Assembly: GCF_017744095.1 (NCBI RefSeq)
Contig: NZ_JAGHQX010000003.1
Location: 310,001 to 374,000 of the forward strand
Origin: Shimia sp. R10_1
GTDB taxonomy: Bacteria; Pseudomonadota; Alphaproteobacteria; Rhodobacterales; Rhodobacteraceae
DNA: 64,000 nt
Direction of reading: 5' to 3'
The translations under genes and the position numbers were made by a program. This document shows, piece after piece, positions 8,741 to 17,706 of this stretch (positions are counted from its first letter, which is position 1; the number at the start of each line of letters is the position of its first letter). The notes under the pieces are model-generated. The model made no database searches. It worked only from the letters and a program-made list of their open reading frames with translations, and had not been told where the DNA came from.

Positions 8741-9607
8741 ATGACCTCTGACGCATCCCGGCTTGGGTTCTACCTGCTGCTGGCACCAATCCTGCTCTGG
8801 TTGGTGCTGCTCATCATCCTGCCCCATATCGGGCTTTTCATCGTCTCCATCAGCGAGAAAGTCGGCCCCCGCGAATATGAATACGGGCTGGGCAACTATG
8901 CCGCCTTCTTTGGCGAACCGCTTTATTGGCGCACTTTTGCGCGCACGGCCATCATGTCCATTCTCGCCACGGCGCTGACGCTGGTGCTGGGCTTTCCGAT
9001 TGCCTACTACATCGCAAAACTCACCAAAGGGCGCACCAAAACCACGCTGTTTCTGATGTGCATGATCCCGTTCTGGGTGTCTGAGCTGGTGCGCACCTTC
9101 GGCTGGATGATCCTGCTGCGGGAAACCGGTGTGTTCTCCAACCTGCTGCAATCGCTTGGCTTGGCCAGCGGCGGGGTAGAGATGCTGTATAACGACGCCG
9201 CCATCATGGTCGGCCTTGTCTACACCTCAATCCTCTTCATGGTGGTGCCGCTTGTCACCACGCTCGACAGTCTGGACGACAGTCTGATTGAGGCCGGCTA
9301 TGACCTTGGCGCGAACAGCACATCCATCATGCGCGAGATCGTCATTCCCCATGCGATGCCCGGCATCGTGTCGGGCTGTATTGTCGTGTTCATGCTGTCC
9401 CTTGGCAACTATCTCACCCCGATCCTGCTGGGCGGCAAGGACAGCCTGTGGTTCACAGGCATGATCTACACACAGTTCATCACCCGCTTTAACTGGGAAC
9501 TGGGCGCGGCCTTTGGCTTCCTGCTGCTGGCGCTGTCCTCGCTTGTGGTGTTTGTCGGCCTGAAACTCTCCGGTCAGTCACTTTCTGAAACGATGGGGCG
9601 GTCATGA
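8741..9607 (+). CDS. potB: ABC transporter permease (PotB-like)
   Basis: A 288-residue inner-membrane permease with about six membrane segments, the first at residues 8-30. The EAA loop that contacts the ATPase reads EAGYDLGANSTSIMREIVIPHAMPGI (near residue 188). Length and EAA motif match the PotB/PotH half of spermidine/putrescine transporters. It begins 3 bases after the ATPase gene and overlaps the next permease by four bases (ATGA), so the two permeases are probably translated together as a heterodimer. Confidence 0.93.
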   Translation: MTSDASRLGFYLLLAPILLWLVLLIILPHIGLFIVSISEKVGPREYEYGLGNYAAFFGEPLYWRTFARTAIMSILATALTLVLGFPIAYYIAKLTKGRTKTTLFLMCMIPFWVSELVRTFGWMILLRETGVFSNLLQSLGLASGGVEMLYNDAAIMVGLVYTSILFMVVPLVTTLDSLDDSLIEAGYDLGANSTSIMREIVIPHAMPGIVSGCIVVFMLSLGNYLTPILLGGKDSLWFTGMIYTQFITRFNWELGAAFGFLLLALSSLVVFVGLKLSGQSLSETMGRS

Positions 9608-10461
9608 TTCCTACGATTTCCCAACCATGGTTCACAAAATGGGCCTACCGCGCCTATGTCGGGCTGTTTTTCGTCTACCTCGCGCTGCCGCTCGCGGTTG
9701 TCTGTGCCTTTGCCTTCAACAACAGTGTGTTCCCTGCGCTGCCGTGGGAAGGCTTCACAATGGCGTGGTTCTTTGGCACCGAAGCACCTTTTGTCGGCGT
9801 CTTTCATGAACGCGCGATCCTGCGCTCCATCGGCACCTCAGCCTTTGTGGCCGCATGGGTTTCAGCCCTCGCGGTCACAGTTGGCACCTGCAACGCCTTC
9901 CTGTTTGTCCGCCATGACTTCCGCGGCAAAGCCCTGCTGTACATGCTGATGCTATTGCCGCTGATCATCCCCGGCGTGATCCTAGGCATTTCAATCCTCG
10001 TGTTCTCAAGCTCCATAGCCAACACGCTCGAAGACGCGACCGGCCTCTGGTTTGACGGGCTGCGCCCCGGCCTGCCGCTGGTGATCTTGGGGCAGTTCTC
10101 CTTCATCACAACCTTTGCGACGCTGGTGATCTCCGCCCGCCTTCAGAAGTTTGACGCAAGCCTGGAAGAAGCGGCACTGAACCTCGGGGCCAGCAAATGG
10201 GGCGCGGTGCGCCAGATCACCCTGCCCTTCCTACTGCCCGCTATTGTGGCGAGCGCGGTTGTATCGGTGCTTATGAGCTTTGAGAACTTCAACACCACGC
10301 TCATTCTGGTGGGCTCTGACTCCCCGCTCACGATCACCATGTTTGACAAGCTCAAACAAGGCTCTACGCCGGTGCTCAACGCGGTGTCGCTGCTGCTCAT
10401 CATCGCCTCTGCAATACTGGGGCTCCTGTCGCTGGTTTTCCAGAAGTCACGCGATCGCTAA
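9604..10461 (+). CDS. potC: ABC transporter permease (PotC-like)
   Basis: A 285-residue permease with a first membrane segment at about residues 12-38 and five more. The EAA loop is EAALNLGASKWGAVRQITLPFLLPAI (near residue 187), where the glycine and the hydrophobic tail are well preserved. It pairs with the preceding PotB-like protein, whose stop it overlaps. It is the last transporter gene, and a hairpin with a short T-run follows at 10471-10498. Confidence 0.93.
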   Translation: MIPTISQPWFTKWAYRAYVGLFFVYLALPLAVVCAFAFNNSVFPALPWEGFTMAWFFGTEAPFVGVFHERAILRSIGTSAFVAAWVSALAVTVGTCNAFLFVRHDFRGKALLYMLMLLPLIIPGVILGISILVFSSSIANTLEDATGLWFDGLRPGLPLVILGQFSFITTFATLVISARLQKFDASLEEAALNLGASKWGAVRQITLPFLLPAIVASAVVSVLMSFENFNTTLILVGSDSPLTITMFDKLKQGSTPVLNAVSLLLIIASAILGLLSLVFQKSRDR

Positions 10462-10470
10462 ACAAATCCG

Positions 10471-10498
10471 AAGGGGGCCATGCGCCCCCTTCCCCTTT
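10471..10498 (+). terminator. Rho-independent terminator after the ABC transporter operon
   Basis: AAGGGGGC (10471-10478) pairs with GCCCCCTT (10484-10491) around a 5-base loop, followed by CCCCTTTT. It lies 10 bases after the permease stop and separates the transporter from the PAS-LuxR gene. Confidence 0.7.
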
Positions 10499-10526
10499 TG
10501 CAGAGCCTGTGCCATCACTGCGCCCC

Positions 10527-11069
10527 ATGGAACTGCACGCACTGGCTTTTGATCACGCCCCTGTGGGGCTTTGCATTCTGCAAAACCGCATCATTTCGCG
10601 GGCCAACCTGCGCTTTGCAGAAATGTTCGGCCTGACTGCCGAAGACTGCTCTGCCCGCTCCATCGCCGATTTTTACGCCTCTCAAGAGGATTTTCGCACC
10701 ATCGGCGAGCGCGTGTATTCGGCCATCGCCGATACGGGGCGCTACAGCGACGAACGTGTCATGCGCCGCACCGACGGCACCCTGTTCTGGTGCCGCGTGC
10801 GGGGCCAGTCCACCTCCCCCGACAACCCGTTTCAGAAAAGCGTCTGGTCCTTTGCCGATCTATCCGAGGACCGTCCGGTGGTTGAACTGACACAGCGGGA
10901 ACGTGAAGTCGCCATTCTCACCTGTCGCGGTATGACGTCAAAAGAGATCGGGCTAGAGCTCGCGCTCTCTTATCGCACTGTCGAAGAATACCGCGCGCGG
11001 CTGCTGCGCAAATTCGGCGCACGCAAGCTCGCAGAGCTTGTGGCCAAACTCGCAGGCATGCCGCTTTAA
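10527..11069 (+). CDS. PAS-LuxR transcriptional regulator
   Basis: A 180-residue protein. An N-terminal PAS domain (about residues 5-112; VGLCILQNRIISRANLRFAEMFG, then a PAC-like RRTDGTLFWCRVRG) is joined to a C-terminal LuxR/GerE helix-turn-helix (about 118-175; LTQREREVAILTCRGMTSKEIG and SYRTVEEYRARLLRKFG). There is no receiver domain, so a small ligand or redox cue to the PAS domain probably acts directly. ATG 10527 is preferred to the GTG at 10509 because the PAS fold starts at once. It lies in line with, but after the terminator of, the ABC transporter operon; a role in regulating that operon is possible but unproven. Confidence 0.9.
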   Translation: MELHALAFDHAPVGLCILQNRIISRANLRFAEMFGLTAEDCSARSIADFYASQEDFRTIGERVYSAIADTGRYSDERVMRRTDGTLFWCRVRGQSTSPDNPFQKSVWSFADLSEDRPVVELTQREREVAILTCRGMTSKEIGLELALSYRTVEEYRARLLRKFGARKLAELVAKLAGMPL

Positions 11070-11248
11070 GGCGCAATACGGGCTTTCTCAGTCAAAAATG
11101 ACCTACAGGGGCTTAAAATCACCCCCATTTCCCCCCATCTGACAGGCCAGTTCAGCTTTCCTAGGGGGTGCTTTTTCTCTATAAGCGCCGCAGGGGAAAC
11201 CAGAATAAGACTCAACCGCGCCCCGCGCGAAGAGGATAGAAAACGTAA

Positions 11249-11749
11249 ATGAGCAACAAAAATCACGACTCCGATGTGGCCTTTATCTCTGCACTGGCGG
11301 AGCTTCTGCGCGATAATGACCTGACCGAGCTGGAAGTCATGCGCGAATATGGCGAAGACGACAGCCTGAACGTACGCGTCAGCCGCCAGACCCAAGTGGT
11401 CGCCGCTCCGGCACAGGTCGCCGTGGCCGCGCCGGCCGCCGCACCCGCTGCTGCGCCAGCCGCAGCCCCAGCCGCTGCAGCACCTGCCGCTGCACAAGAC
11501 GATCCTGCCAGCCATCCGGGCGCTGTGACCTCGCCAATGGTCGGCACCGTGTATCTTGCACCAGAGCCCGGCGCCGCCTCCTTCGTCAGCGTCGGTCAGT
11601 CCGTCAGCGAAGGCGACACCCTGCTGATCGTCGAAGCGATGAAAACCATGAACCACATCCCGGCGCCAAAATCCGGCACCGTGAAGCGCATTCTGGTGGG
11701 CGATGGCGATACCGTGGAATACGGCGCGCCGCTGGTGATCATCGAGTAA
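11249..11749 (+). CDS. accB: Biotin carboxyl carrier protein of acetyl-CoA carboxylase
   Basis: A 166-residue carrier. Residues about 8-45 form the N-terminal helical part, about 50-82 an Ala/Pro-rich flexible linker with a repeating AAAP pattern, and about 88-166 the biotinyl domain with biotin on Lys132 in EAMKTMN. Biotin carboxylated by AccC swings to the carboxyltransferase in the first step of fatty-acid synthesis. The start ATG 11249 has AGAGGA about 12 bases upstream. It is followed after 10 bases by accC, the standard pair. The 179-base upstream region should carry the promoter. Confidence 0.97.
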   Translation: MSNKNHDSDVAFISALAELLRDNDLTELEVMREYGEDDSLNVRVSRQTQVVAAPAQVAVAAPAAAPAAAPAAAPAAAAPAAAQDDPASHPGAVTSPMVGTVYLAPEPGAASFVSVGQSVSEGDTLLIVEAMKTMNHIPAPKSGTVKRILVGDGDTVEYGAPLVIIE

Positions 11750-11759
11750 GGATCCCCCA

Positions 11760-13112
11760 ATGTTTGACAAAATCCTGATCGCCAACCGCGGAGAGATCGC
11801 CCTGCGCGTGATCCGTGCGTGTCGCGAAATGGGCATCAAATCCGTCGCGGTGCATTCCACCGCCGATGCGGATGCGATGCACGTGCGCATGGCGGATGAG
11901 GCGATCTGTATCGGCCCTGCGCCGGGCACAGAGAGCTATCTGAACATGGCCTCCATCATCGCCGCCTGCGAAGTCACTGGCGCACAGGCGATCCACCCGG
12001 GCTATGGCTTCCTGTCAGAAAACGCGAACTTCGTGCAAATCGTCGAAGATCACGACCTGACTTTCATCGGTCCGACCGCGGAACATATCCGCATCATGGG
12101 CGACAAGATCACCGCCAAAGACACGATGATCAAACTCGGCGTGCCTTGCGTACCGGGCTCTGACGGGGGCGTGCCAGATCTGGCTGCTGCCAAGAAGCTT
12201 GGCGAAGAGATGGGCTATCCGGTCATCATCAAAGCCACCGCCGGTGGCGGCGGGCGTGGCATGAAAGTGGCGCAAACCGCCGCTGACATGGAAAGCGCCT
12301 TCATGACCGCACGGGCCGAGGGCAAAGCCGCTTTTGGCAACGATGAAGTCTACATCGAAAAGTACCTCACCACCCCGCGCCACATCGAAATTCAGGTGTT
12401 TGGCGACGGCAAGGGCAATGCGGTGCATCTGGGCGAACGTGACTGCTCCCTGCAGCGTCGTCACCAGAAGGTGTTTGAAGAGGCCCCCGGCCCCTCCATC
12501 ACCCCAGAAGAACGCGCCAAGATCGGGAAAATCTGTGCGGATGCGGTTGCGAAAATCAACTACATTGGCGCGGGCACCATCGAGTTCCTCTATGAAAACG
12601 GCGAGTTCTATTTCATCGAAATGAACACCCGTCTTCAGGTGGAACACCCGGTCACCGAAAGCATCTTTGGTGTGGACCTTGTGCGCGAGCAAATCCGCGT
12701 CGCCGCTGGTCAGCCGATGTCCTTCGGTCAAGATGATCTGGAGATCAACGGCCACTCCATCGAAGTGCGTATCAACGCTGAGAAACTGCCGGATTTCGCA
12801 CCGCGTCCCGGTAAGATCACAGCCTTCCACGCGCCCGGTGGCCTTGGCGTGCGCATGGACAGCGCACTCTATGATGGCTACTCGATCCCACCTTACTATG
12901 ACAGCCTGATCGGCAAGCTCATCGTGCATGGCCGCGACCGTGCAGAGGCGCTCGCGCGTCTGGAGCGTGCCCTTGGGGAGCTGATCATCGACGGGATCGA
13001 CACCACCACGCCCCTGTTCCATGCACTTCTGCAGGAAAAAGACATCCACACCGGCGAATATAACATTCACTGGCTGGAAAAATGGCTCGAAACCAATTTG
13101 GTAGAGGGCTGA
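11760..13112 (+). CDS. accC: Biotin carboxylase of acetyl-CoA carboxylase
   Basis: A 450-residue enzyme that carboxylates biotin on AccB using bicarbonate and ATP. The N-terminal domain opens with [22 protein letters not shown]. The ATP-grasp part has the glycine-rich loop GGGGRGMK (near residue 163), the HIEIQVFGD block and the catalytic [16 protein letters not shown]. The C-terminal carboxylase domain follows. Length equals that of E. coli AccC (449), which separates it from the longer PccA encoded at 45823-47850. It follows accB in one operon and is followed by aat after 19 bases. Confidence 0.97.
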   Translation: MFDKILIANRGEIALRVIRACREMGIKSVAVHSTADADAMHVRMADEAICIGPAPGTESYLNMASIIAACEVTGAQAIHPGYGFLSENANFVQIVEDHDLTFIGPTAEHIRIMGDKITAKDTMIKLGVPCVPGSDGGVPDLAAAKKLGEEMGYPVIIKATAGGGGRGMKVAQTAADMESAFMTARAEGKAAFGNDEVYIEKYLTTPRHIEIQVFGDGKGNAVHLGERDCSLQRRHQKVFEEAPGPSITPEERAKIGKICADAVAKINYIGAGTIEFLYENGEFYFIEMNTRLQVEHPVTESIFGVDLVREQIRVAAGQPMSFGQDDLEINGHSIEVRINAEKLPDFAPRPGKITAFHAPGGLGVRMDSALYDGYSIPPYYDSLIGKLIVHGRDRAEALARLERALGELIIDGIDTTTPLFHALLQEKDIHTGEYNIHWLEKWLETNLVEG

Positions 13113-13131
13113 GCGCACATGGGCGCGCATC

Positions 13132-13782
13132 ATGTCTGAGGTCACGCCAGACCTCTTGATGCGCGCCTATGGCATGGGGGTCTTTCCCATGTCCGAAAAC
13201 CGCGATGACCCGGATATTTTCTGGGTGGATCCCATCCGCCGCGGCATCTTTCCTCTTGATGGATTTAATGTCTCCCGCAGCTTGGCGCGGCGCATCCGGC
13301 GTGGCCGCTATGATGTGTCCCTGAACGCTGATTTTGAGGGCGTGCTCTACGGCTGTGCAGATCGCGATGAGACTTGGATCAATGCGCAAATCCATCAGCT
13401 CTATATGGATCTGCACCAGCGCGGACAGGCCCATTCACTGGAGATCTGGGACGGCCCACGCCTCGCAGGCGGCGTCTATGGCGTCACCCTTGGCGCAGCG
13501 TTCTTTGGCGAAAGCATGTTTTCGCGCGCCACCGATGCGTCCAAAGTCGCGCTGGCGTTTCTGATCGAACACCTGCGCCGTTGTGGCTTCACCCTGTTTG
13601 ACACCCAGTTTCTCACTGAGCATCTCGCCTCACTGGGCGCCATCGAGGTGCCACGGGCCGACTATCATAAAATGCTCACATGGGCCCAGCGTCAGGACGC
13701 GGACATCACCGCTCACTCGCTGCCTTCCGCCTCAGAGGTGCTCGCCTCTGCCGCCTTACAGCGCAAGACCCAGACATCATAA
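13132..13782 (+). CDS. aat: Leucyl/phenylalanyl-tRNA-protein transferase
   Basis: A 216-residue cytoplasmic enzyme that moves Leu or Phe from tRNA to the N-terminus of proteins with basic N-terminal residues, marking them for ClpAP through ClpS. Recognisable blocks are LLMRAYGMGVFPM near the start, FWVDPIRRGIFPL, and VYGVTLGAAFFGESMFS (near residue 120) followed by FDTQFLTEHLASLGA. It is the last gene of the accB-accC-aat run. Its 3' end overlaps the converging DUF2155 gene by 70 bases, so the last 23 or so residues and those of the opposing protein constrain each other. Confidence 0.96.
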   Translation: MSEVTPDLLMRAYGMGVFPMSENRDDPDIFWVDPIRRGIFPLDGFNVSRSLARRIRRGRYDVSLNADFEGVLYGCADRDETWINAQIHQLYMDLHQRGQAHSLEIWDGPRLAGGVYGVTLGAAFFGESMFSRATDASKVALAFLIEHLRRCGFTLFDTQFLTEHLASLGAIEVPRADYHKMLTWAQRQDADITAHSLPSASEVLASAALQRKTQTS

Positions 13783-14228
13783 CGTGGATGATCCAGCGCG
13801 CTCAGCGCCGGAGAGCTGGCAATCATCCAGCCCTGAAATAGGTTCTCCCCTGCGCCTTTGTCCTCAAAGACGGAGACAAACGCATACGCTTCGCCGGTCG
13901 GGTTCTCGGTGGGATGGCGGCACTGCGCCATATCCACCCGCAGGGTGCCAAAATTGACGCTATAGCCATTCTGCAGCTCGAAGTCCGCCACCTGCCCGGT
14001 CAGCTTATCAAGCCCCCGCAGCATGGCGCTTTCCCCAACTGTGGCCGCCACAACGGTTTCGCTCGTCACATCGCCTAAGGGGATCTCAAGCGGCTCATAG
14101 CGCAGCGGCGCAATCTCAAGCATCTCGATCTCAATGTCCTGCGCCATTACAGGCGTCGAGACAAAGGCCGTCGCCGCGCCCACCCCCAGTGAAACGCTCA
14201 GTCCAAGCGCCTTAACCGCTTTTTGCAT
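13713..14228 (-). CDS. DUF2155 periplasmic protein
   Basis: A 171-residue exported protein with a signal peptide ending near TPVMAQ (about residue 30). The body has MLRGLDKLTGQVADFEL and GTLRVDMAQCRHP, then AYAFVSVFEDKG and FQGWMIASSPALSALDHPRYDVWVLRC, which match the DUF2155 family found in alphaproteobacteria. Two cysteines (CRHP and VLRCK) could form a disulfide. ATG 14228 sits one base after the MlaD-like gene stop, so the two are in one operon. No biochemical role is established; the context with MlaD-like and complex I proteins suggests an envelope task. Confidence 0.85.
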   Translation of the reverse strand: MQKAVKALGLSVSLGVGAATAFVSTPVMAQDIEIEMLEIAPLRYEPLEIPLGDVTSETVVAATVGESAMLRGLDKLTGQVADFELQNGYSVNFGTLRVDMAQCRHPTENPTGEAYAFVSVFEDKGAGENLFQGWMIASSPALSALDHPRYDVWVLRCKAAEASTSEAEGSE

Positions 14229-14229
14229 A

Positions 14230-14679
14230 TCAGCTCTCTCCGCTGCCGCTGACAAACTTCAACAGAAGCGAAATCAGGCTGACAGAGCCCTGCGTGTCTT
14301 CGATCTCATCACCGGCTTCAAAATTGAACGGCGACCCACCGGGCAGAATTTCCACAAAGTTGCCGCCCAGCAGCCCTTCAGAGGAAATCACAACCGCGCT
14401 GTCATCGGGCAGCTCAATGCCATTGGCCACGTTAAACGTGGTGGTCGCCCGGAATGTTGCAGGATCCAGATCCACATCGGTCACTGTGCCAATTTTCACA
14501 CCCGCCAGGCGCACGTCCGTGCCCACGCTGATGCCCTCAATTGAGCGGAAAGATGCGGTCAGCCCATAGCCCCCCGTATCGCCGCCCACATTGGAAAACT
14601 GCGCGCCATACAGCAGAAAACCTGCTGCCACCGCGACCACAGCCGCGCCTACAAAAGTCTCAGTACGTACCGCCGACAT
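14230..14679 (-). CDS. mlaD: MlaD/MCE-family lipid transport protein
   Basis: A 149-residue single-pass membrane protein. A membrane anchor at about residues 8-28 (VGAAVVAVAAGFLLYGAQF) is followed by one MCE domain (about 38-118; SIEGISVGTDVRLAGVKIGTVTDVDLDP). This is the architecture of MlaD, the periplasmic hexameric subunit of the Mla phospholipid transporter. Start ATG 14679 gives the usual length; the upstream ATG at 14766 would overlap the preceding gene. The ATPase and permease partners (MlaF, MlaE) are not in the window, so assignment to a given transporter is open. Confidence 0.88.
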   Translation of the reverse strand: MSAVRTETFVGAAVVAVAAGFLLYGAQFSNVGGDTGGYGLTASFRSIEGISVGTDVRLAGVKIGTVTDVDLDPATFRATTTFNVANGIELPDDSAVVISSEGLLGGNFVEILPGGSPFNFEAGDEIEDTQGSVSLISLLLKFVSGSGES

Positions 14680-14686
14680 GGGTGTC

Positions 14687-15076
14687 TTACTCCGGGCTCC
14701 AAGCCTCATAATCAGAGCGTTCAACAGGCGCTTTGCCCGTGGCTCTGATCGATCCTGCCGGCGCATAGGCCAAAGCCGAGCCGGTCACATTTTCCTGATG
14801 TGGGATTTCCCACGCTTTGTGCGCCAATGGTTTTTCCGAGGGCACCTCGTCAAAGGTCCGGTGCAGCCACCCATGCCAATCCGCACTCACGCGGCTGGCT
14901 TCAGCCTCACCATTATAGATCACCCAGCGCTTTGAATCATCGGCATTGCGGTAATAGACATTGCCCTCAGCATCCTCGCCAACCTTTGTGCCTTTGCGCA
15001 TCGTATAAAGTTTGGTGTTCAGCGTCGCGCCGTTCCACCAGGTCAATACGTTGTTGATTGTGCTCAGAATGCCCAT
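14687..15076 (-). CDS. NADH:ubiquinone oxidoreductase subunit NDUFA12
   Basis: A 129-residue protein of the NDUFA12 (B17.2, 17.2 kDa) family, an accessory subunit of complex I found in mitochondria and alphaproteobacteria. Family hallmarks seen are [56 protein letters not shown] (with K for the first R here) and [21 protein letters not shown] 15076 is preceded by GGAG at a good distance and is chosen over an upstream ATG. It is transcribed with the MlaD-like and DUF2155 genes, 7 bases downstream. Confidence 0.95.
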   Translation of the reverse strand: MGILSTINNVLTWWNGATLNTKLYTMRKGTKVGEDAEGNVYYRNADDSKRWVIYNGEAEASRVSADWHGWLHRTFDEVPSEKPLAHKAWEIPHQENVTGSALAYAPAGSIRATGKAPVERSDYEAWSPE

Positions 15077-15139
15077 GGGAGTCTCCGCAAGTACATGTCT
15101 CATATGGACCATTTGCCCTCAAAGGTCCAGTCTGCGCAA

Positions 15140-15159
15140 GCCTGACAACACAGTCAGGC
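15140..15159 (-). terminator. Hairpin between VOC gene and NDUFA12 gene
   Basis: GCCTGAC (15140-15146) pairs with GTCAGGC (15153-15159) around 6 bases. It lies between two minus-strand genes, so it may end the upstream VOC transcript. There is no U-run. Confidence 0.4.
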
Positions 15160-15193
15160 ACGCCACGCCCCAACAATTCATGGCGGCCGAACG

Positions 15194-15628
15194 CTATTCG
15201 GCCCCCTGTTCACAAAATGTCAGCTTATTGCCAAAGGGATCCGTCAGCTTAAACTGTACGCCCCAGGGCATCTTCTCAAGCTCCGGTCGCACGTTCTGAG
15301 GATTGCGCGCCAACAATTCATCGCAGTAACCCGCGACCCCCTCCATCGGTACGAAACAGCCGCTCCCCGGCGTTGCGTCCCCAAAGTGCTCGCTCAGGTG
15401 GAGCAAACAGCCCGCGCGCGACACCTGCATATACAAAGGAAACCCGGGCTCATGCTGGTGTTGCCAATCCAAGGTAAATCCAAGAAAATCAATATAAAAT
15501 TTTTGTGCACGGGCTGTGTCAAACACCCGCAAAATCGGAATGGCTGATCGAAGCATCACCTTCTGCACAGGATCAGCCTCCGCTGAGCTTCCCGCCATAT
15601 GAGCCCCCTGTTCTCGCAAGAGTTGCAT
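15194..15628 (-). CDS. Glyoxalase/VOC superfamily protein
   Basis: A 144-residue protein with one pair of beta-alpha-beta-beta-beta units. Residues about 28-140 contain PILRVFDTARAQKFYIDFLGFTLDW, PLYMQVSRAGCLLHLSEHFGD and GVQFKLTDPFGNKLTFCE, with His/Glu positions that could bind metal. This variant resembles the bleomycin-resistance-like glyoxalase superfamily proteins of unknown substrate. ATG 15628 is backed by AGGACAGGA just upstream. It appears to be a single-gene unit, with a hairpin downstream. Confidence 0.85.
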   Translation of the reverse strand: MQLLREQGAHMAGSSAEADPVQKVMLRSAIPILRVFDTARAQKFYIDFLGFTLDWQHQHEPGFPLYMQVSRAGCLLHLSEHFGDATPGSGCFVPMEGVAGYCDELLARNPQNVRPELEKMPWGVQFKLTDPFGNKLTFCEQGAE

Positions 15629-15743
15629 CTTTTCCTGTCCTCACCAAAGGACAGAGCCACGCAGTTGTCAATCTTGTTGGCAGAAGCTCAGCAAAATCGC
15701 AGCTGTCTGTGCAAGAAACAGCCACCCGTGAGCGAGGCGAAGC

Positions 15744-16628
15744 TCAGCGCGCGCCCCGCCACATAATCACCAGACCAGACAGCACAATCAGTAGGCTCCC
15801 GGCAATCATCATCGCATCGAGCCCCTCGCCAAAGACAACCACACCCAACGCAACGCCAAACAACAGGCGGCTGTATCGAAACGGCGTGACGGCAGAGACT
15901 TCACCTGTTCGCATCGCCCGCATCAGAGCGCTATAAGCGAACACACCACAGGCCACAGCGGCCACCACAGACAGCAACGCCATGGGCGGCGGCATGTGAA
16001 ACGGCTGTTGCTCCCAGAACTGACCATAGAGCGCACCGGCAAGCACAATCGCAAGAAAGCCATAGAGCCCCAGCACAGCCGTCCCCAGGCTCGCAGGCGC
16101 CGCCCGGCTGGCCAGATCACGCCCGGCAAACCCAAGCATGCCGCCCACCGCCAAAAGCGACAACAGCGTGAAACTATCCCCGCCGGGGCGCACCACCAGC
16201 ACGACACCCAGCAGCCCGATCACAATCGCCAGCCAGCGCCGCCAGCCCACCTGCTCGCCCAGCACCAGCGCGGCAAAGGCCACCACCACAAGTGGCGTGG
16301 CCTGCAAAATCACAGTTGTGGACGACAACGGCGTCAGCGCCAGCGAGAGCGTGAAAAACAGCCGCCCAAACACCTCAAAAAACACCCGCACCTGCATTGG
16401 GCGCGACAGCACTTCTTTGGGGGCCAGCGGCTGCCCTTTGGCGCGCAACCACAGAGCAAACACCATGGCCCCACCTGCACCAAACAGCACCATCACCTGC
16501 GCAATCGGCAAGCTCTGCGCGGCGGCCTTCAAGAAAGCATCCTCCACGGCAAACCCAGCCATTGCGGCGATCATAAACAGGCTACCAAGCCTGTTGGCGG
16601 CGCGATCCGTGGCGATATGTGCGGTCAT
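15744..16628 (-). CDS. EamA/DMT-family membrane transporter
   Basis: A 294-residue inner-membrane protein with about ten hydrophobic segments in two EamA repeats (about 14-145 and 155-290). Motifs include LTPLSSTTVILQATPLVVVAFAALVLGEQVGWRRW in the first repeat and SAVTPFRYSRLLFGVALGVVVFGE in the second. Family members export metabolites such as amino acids; the substrate here is unknown. It lies 20 bases after the RidA gene and could share its transcript. Confidence 0.9.
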   Translation of the reverse strand: MTAHIATDRAANRLGSLFMIAAMAGFAVEDAFLKAAAQSLPIAQVMVLFGAGGAMVFALWLRAKGQPLAPKEVLSRPMQVRVFFEVFGRLFFTLSLALTPLSSTTVILQATPLVVVAFAALVLGEQVGWRRWLAIVIGLLGVVLVVRPGGDSFTLLSLLAVGGMLGFAGRDLASRAAPASLGTAVLGLYGFLAIVLAGALYGQFWEQQPFHMPPPMALLSVVAAVACGVFAYSALMRAMRTGEVSAVTPFRYSRLLFGVALGVVVFGEGLDAMMIAGSLLIVLSGLVIMWRGAR

Positions 16629-16648
16629 TTTTTTGCTCTCTGTCAGCG

Positions 16649-17032
16649 TCAGGCAGAGACGCGCGCGGTGACTTCGATCTCAATTTTCATCGCCGCTTCC
16701 ATAAGGTCGGCAATCACCATCGTCGCCGCCGGCTTGGCCTTGGCAAAGACCTCACTTGTCACCGGCCAGCATTTCTCAAAATCGCTGCCATCGGGCAGAA
16801 TATAGGTCACCCGCACCACATCATCGAGGCTGCTGCCTGCCTCCTCAAGCGCCTTGCCAATGGTGGCCAGCGTATTGCGGCACTGATCCACCACATCCTC
16901 AGGCAGGGTCATGGTGGCGTAGTCATAGCCCGTCGTGCCCGAAACAAAGACCCAGCCATCCGCCACAACCGCGCGGGAATAGCCGATTTTTTCTTCAAAA
17001 GGGGATCCGGTGGAAATGTGACGGACAGACAT
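16649..17032 (-). CDS. RidA-family protein (YjgF/YER057c/UK114)
   Basis: A 127-residue protein of the RidA group: ADGWVFVSGTTGYDYATMTLPEDVVDQCRNTLATIGKALEEAGSSLDDVVRVTYIL, ending with the family segment AKPAATMVIADLMEAAMKIEIEVTA. RidA hydrolyses reactive enamine/imine intermediates made by PLP enzymes. The catalytic arginine expected in the R-x-TVEV-like end segment is not obvious here (a lysine is present), so it may belong to an Rid subgroup with another substrate. ATG 17032 has AGGAG 8 bases upstream and is preferred to ATG 17053. Confidence 0.9.
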   Translation of the reverse strand: MSVRHISTGSPFEEKIGYSRAVVADGWVFVSGTTGYDYATMTLPEDVVDQCRNTLATIGKALEEAGSSLDDVVRVTYILPDGSDFEKCWPVTSEVFAKAKPAATMVIADLMEAAMKIEIEVTARVSA

Positions 17033-17130
17033 GATGCGCTCCTGAATTGTCATTCAGCCCAGACATCCTCCGCCAGCAGGCAACTGTCAATGGCCCCCGC
17101 CACAGGCGTGACATGAGGCCTCATAGGTGC

Positions 17131-17400
17131 CTAGCGTTTCCAGAACCCTTTGGATTTCGGCTTTTGCCCCTGAAGGTGCTTTTTCAGCTCGGTGTAGCCG
17201 CCAATTTTCTTGCCATCGATGAAAATCAACGGCGTTGTCGTAATGTGATGCTTGTCTTTGAAAGCATCCGTCTCCCGCCGCGTGCGCAGAATATGCTCTT
17301 CAATCTCAAACTTCTCCCGCTTGAGCAGGTCACGCGCGGCGGTGCCATAGCCACAAGTGTAGTTGGGCAGATCCATGCGATAGAGTACGGCTTTGGGCAT
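17131..17400 (-). CDS. Glutaredoxin-like protein, CGYG active site
   Basis: An 89-residue thioredoxin-fold protein. The redox site is CGYG (residues 16-19) after YRMDLPNYT, with the cis-proline motif TTPLIFIDGKKIGGYTELKKHL further on. The second cysteine of the classical CPYC is replaced by glycine, so a monothiol mechanism with glutathione is expected. The basic C-terminal tail (QGQKPKSKGFWKR) is unusual. It lies upstream of the RidA gene on the same strand. Confidence 0.88.
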   Translation of the reverse strand: MPKAVLYRMDLPNYTCGYGTAARDLLKREKFEIEEHILRTRRETDAFKDKHHITTTPLIFIDGKKIGGYTELKKHLQGQKPKSKGFWKR

Positions 17401-17706
17401 TTTCGTGGTCCTTTGTTAGCGCGCCCGATATTGGGTGCCGCACCCGCAAAGGCAACCAGCCCCCCGCTCACATTTGCGTGGGCCAAGCTTCCTCATTCGC
17501 CAAATTTCCTGGGGTGAATGCACGCCCCGCGCGCAAAGGGGCAAGACTCCGGAGTGATCGCCATTTAACCGATACGGCACTACGCTCCAACGACGGCGAT
17601 GCGCAGGAAACGGGCTTTGCAAAGTCAGATACAGGCGGTAACAACGCGGACAAAGTGAGCTTTCGCTGCGGGTGCGCCAATGTCAGGTTTCCTGTTTTAG
17701 AGAAGC
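17401..17706. other. Intergenic region with possible decayed sequence
   Basis: Both flanking genes are on the minus strand. An open minus-strand frame (17468-17680, about 70 residues) shows no family resemblance and poor codon character; I take it as non-coding. The stretch marks the left edge of a module that looks inserted. Confidence 0.4.

Noticed and set aside
7610-9151. 513-codon minus-strand frame opposite the ABC ATPase and permease genes
   Set aside because: His/Gly/Gln-rich antisense shadow of potA/potB-like genes with no domain pattern.
11066-11929. 287-codon minus-strand frame opposite accB/accC
   Set aside because: Shadow of accB and accC in the complementary frame, a common effect of high GC at third positions.
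17468-17680. 70-codon minus-strand frame upstream of the glutaredoxin gene
   Set aside because: Sequence looks like random high-GC reading (many Arg/Ser/Pro), no RBS fit, no family; treated as non-coding.
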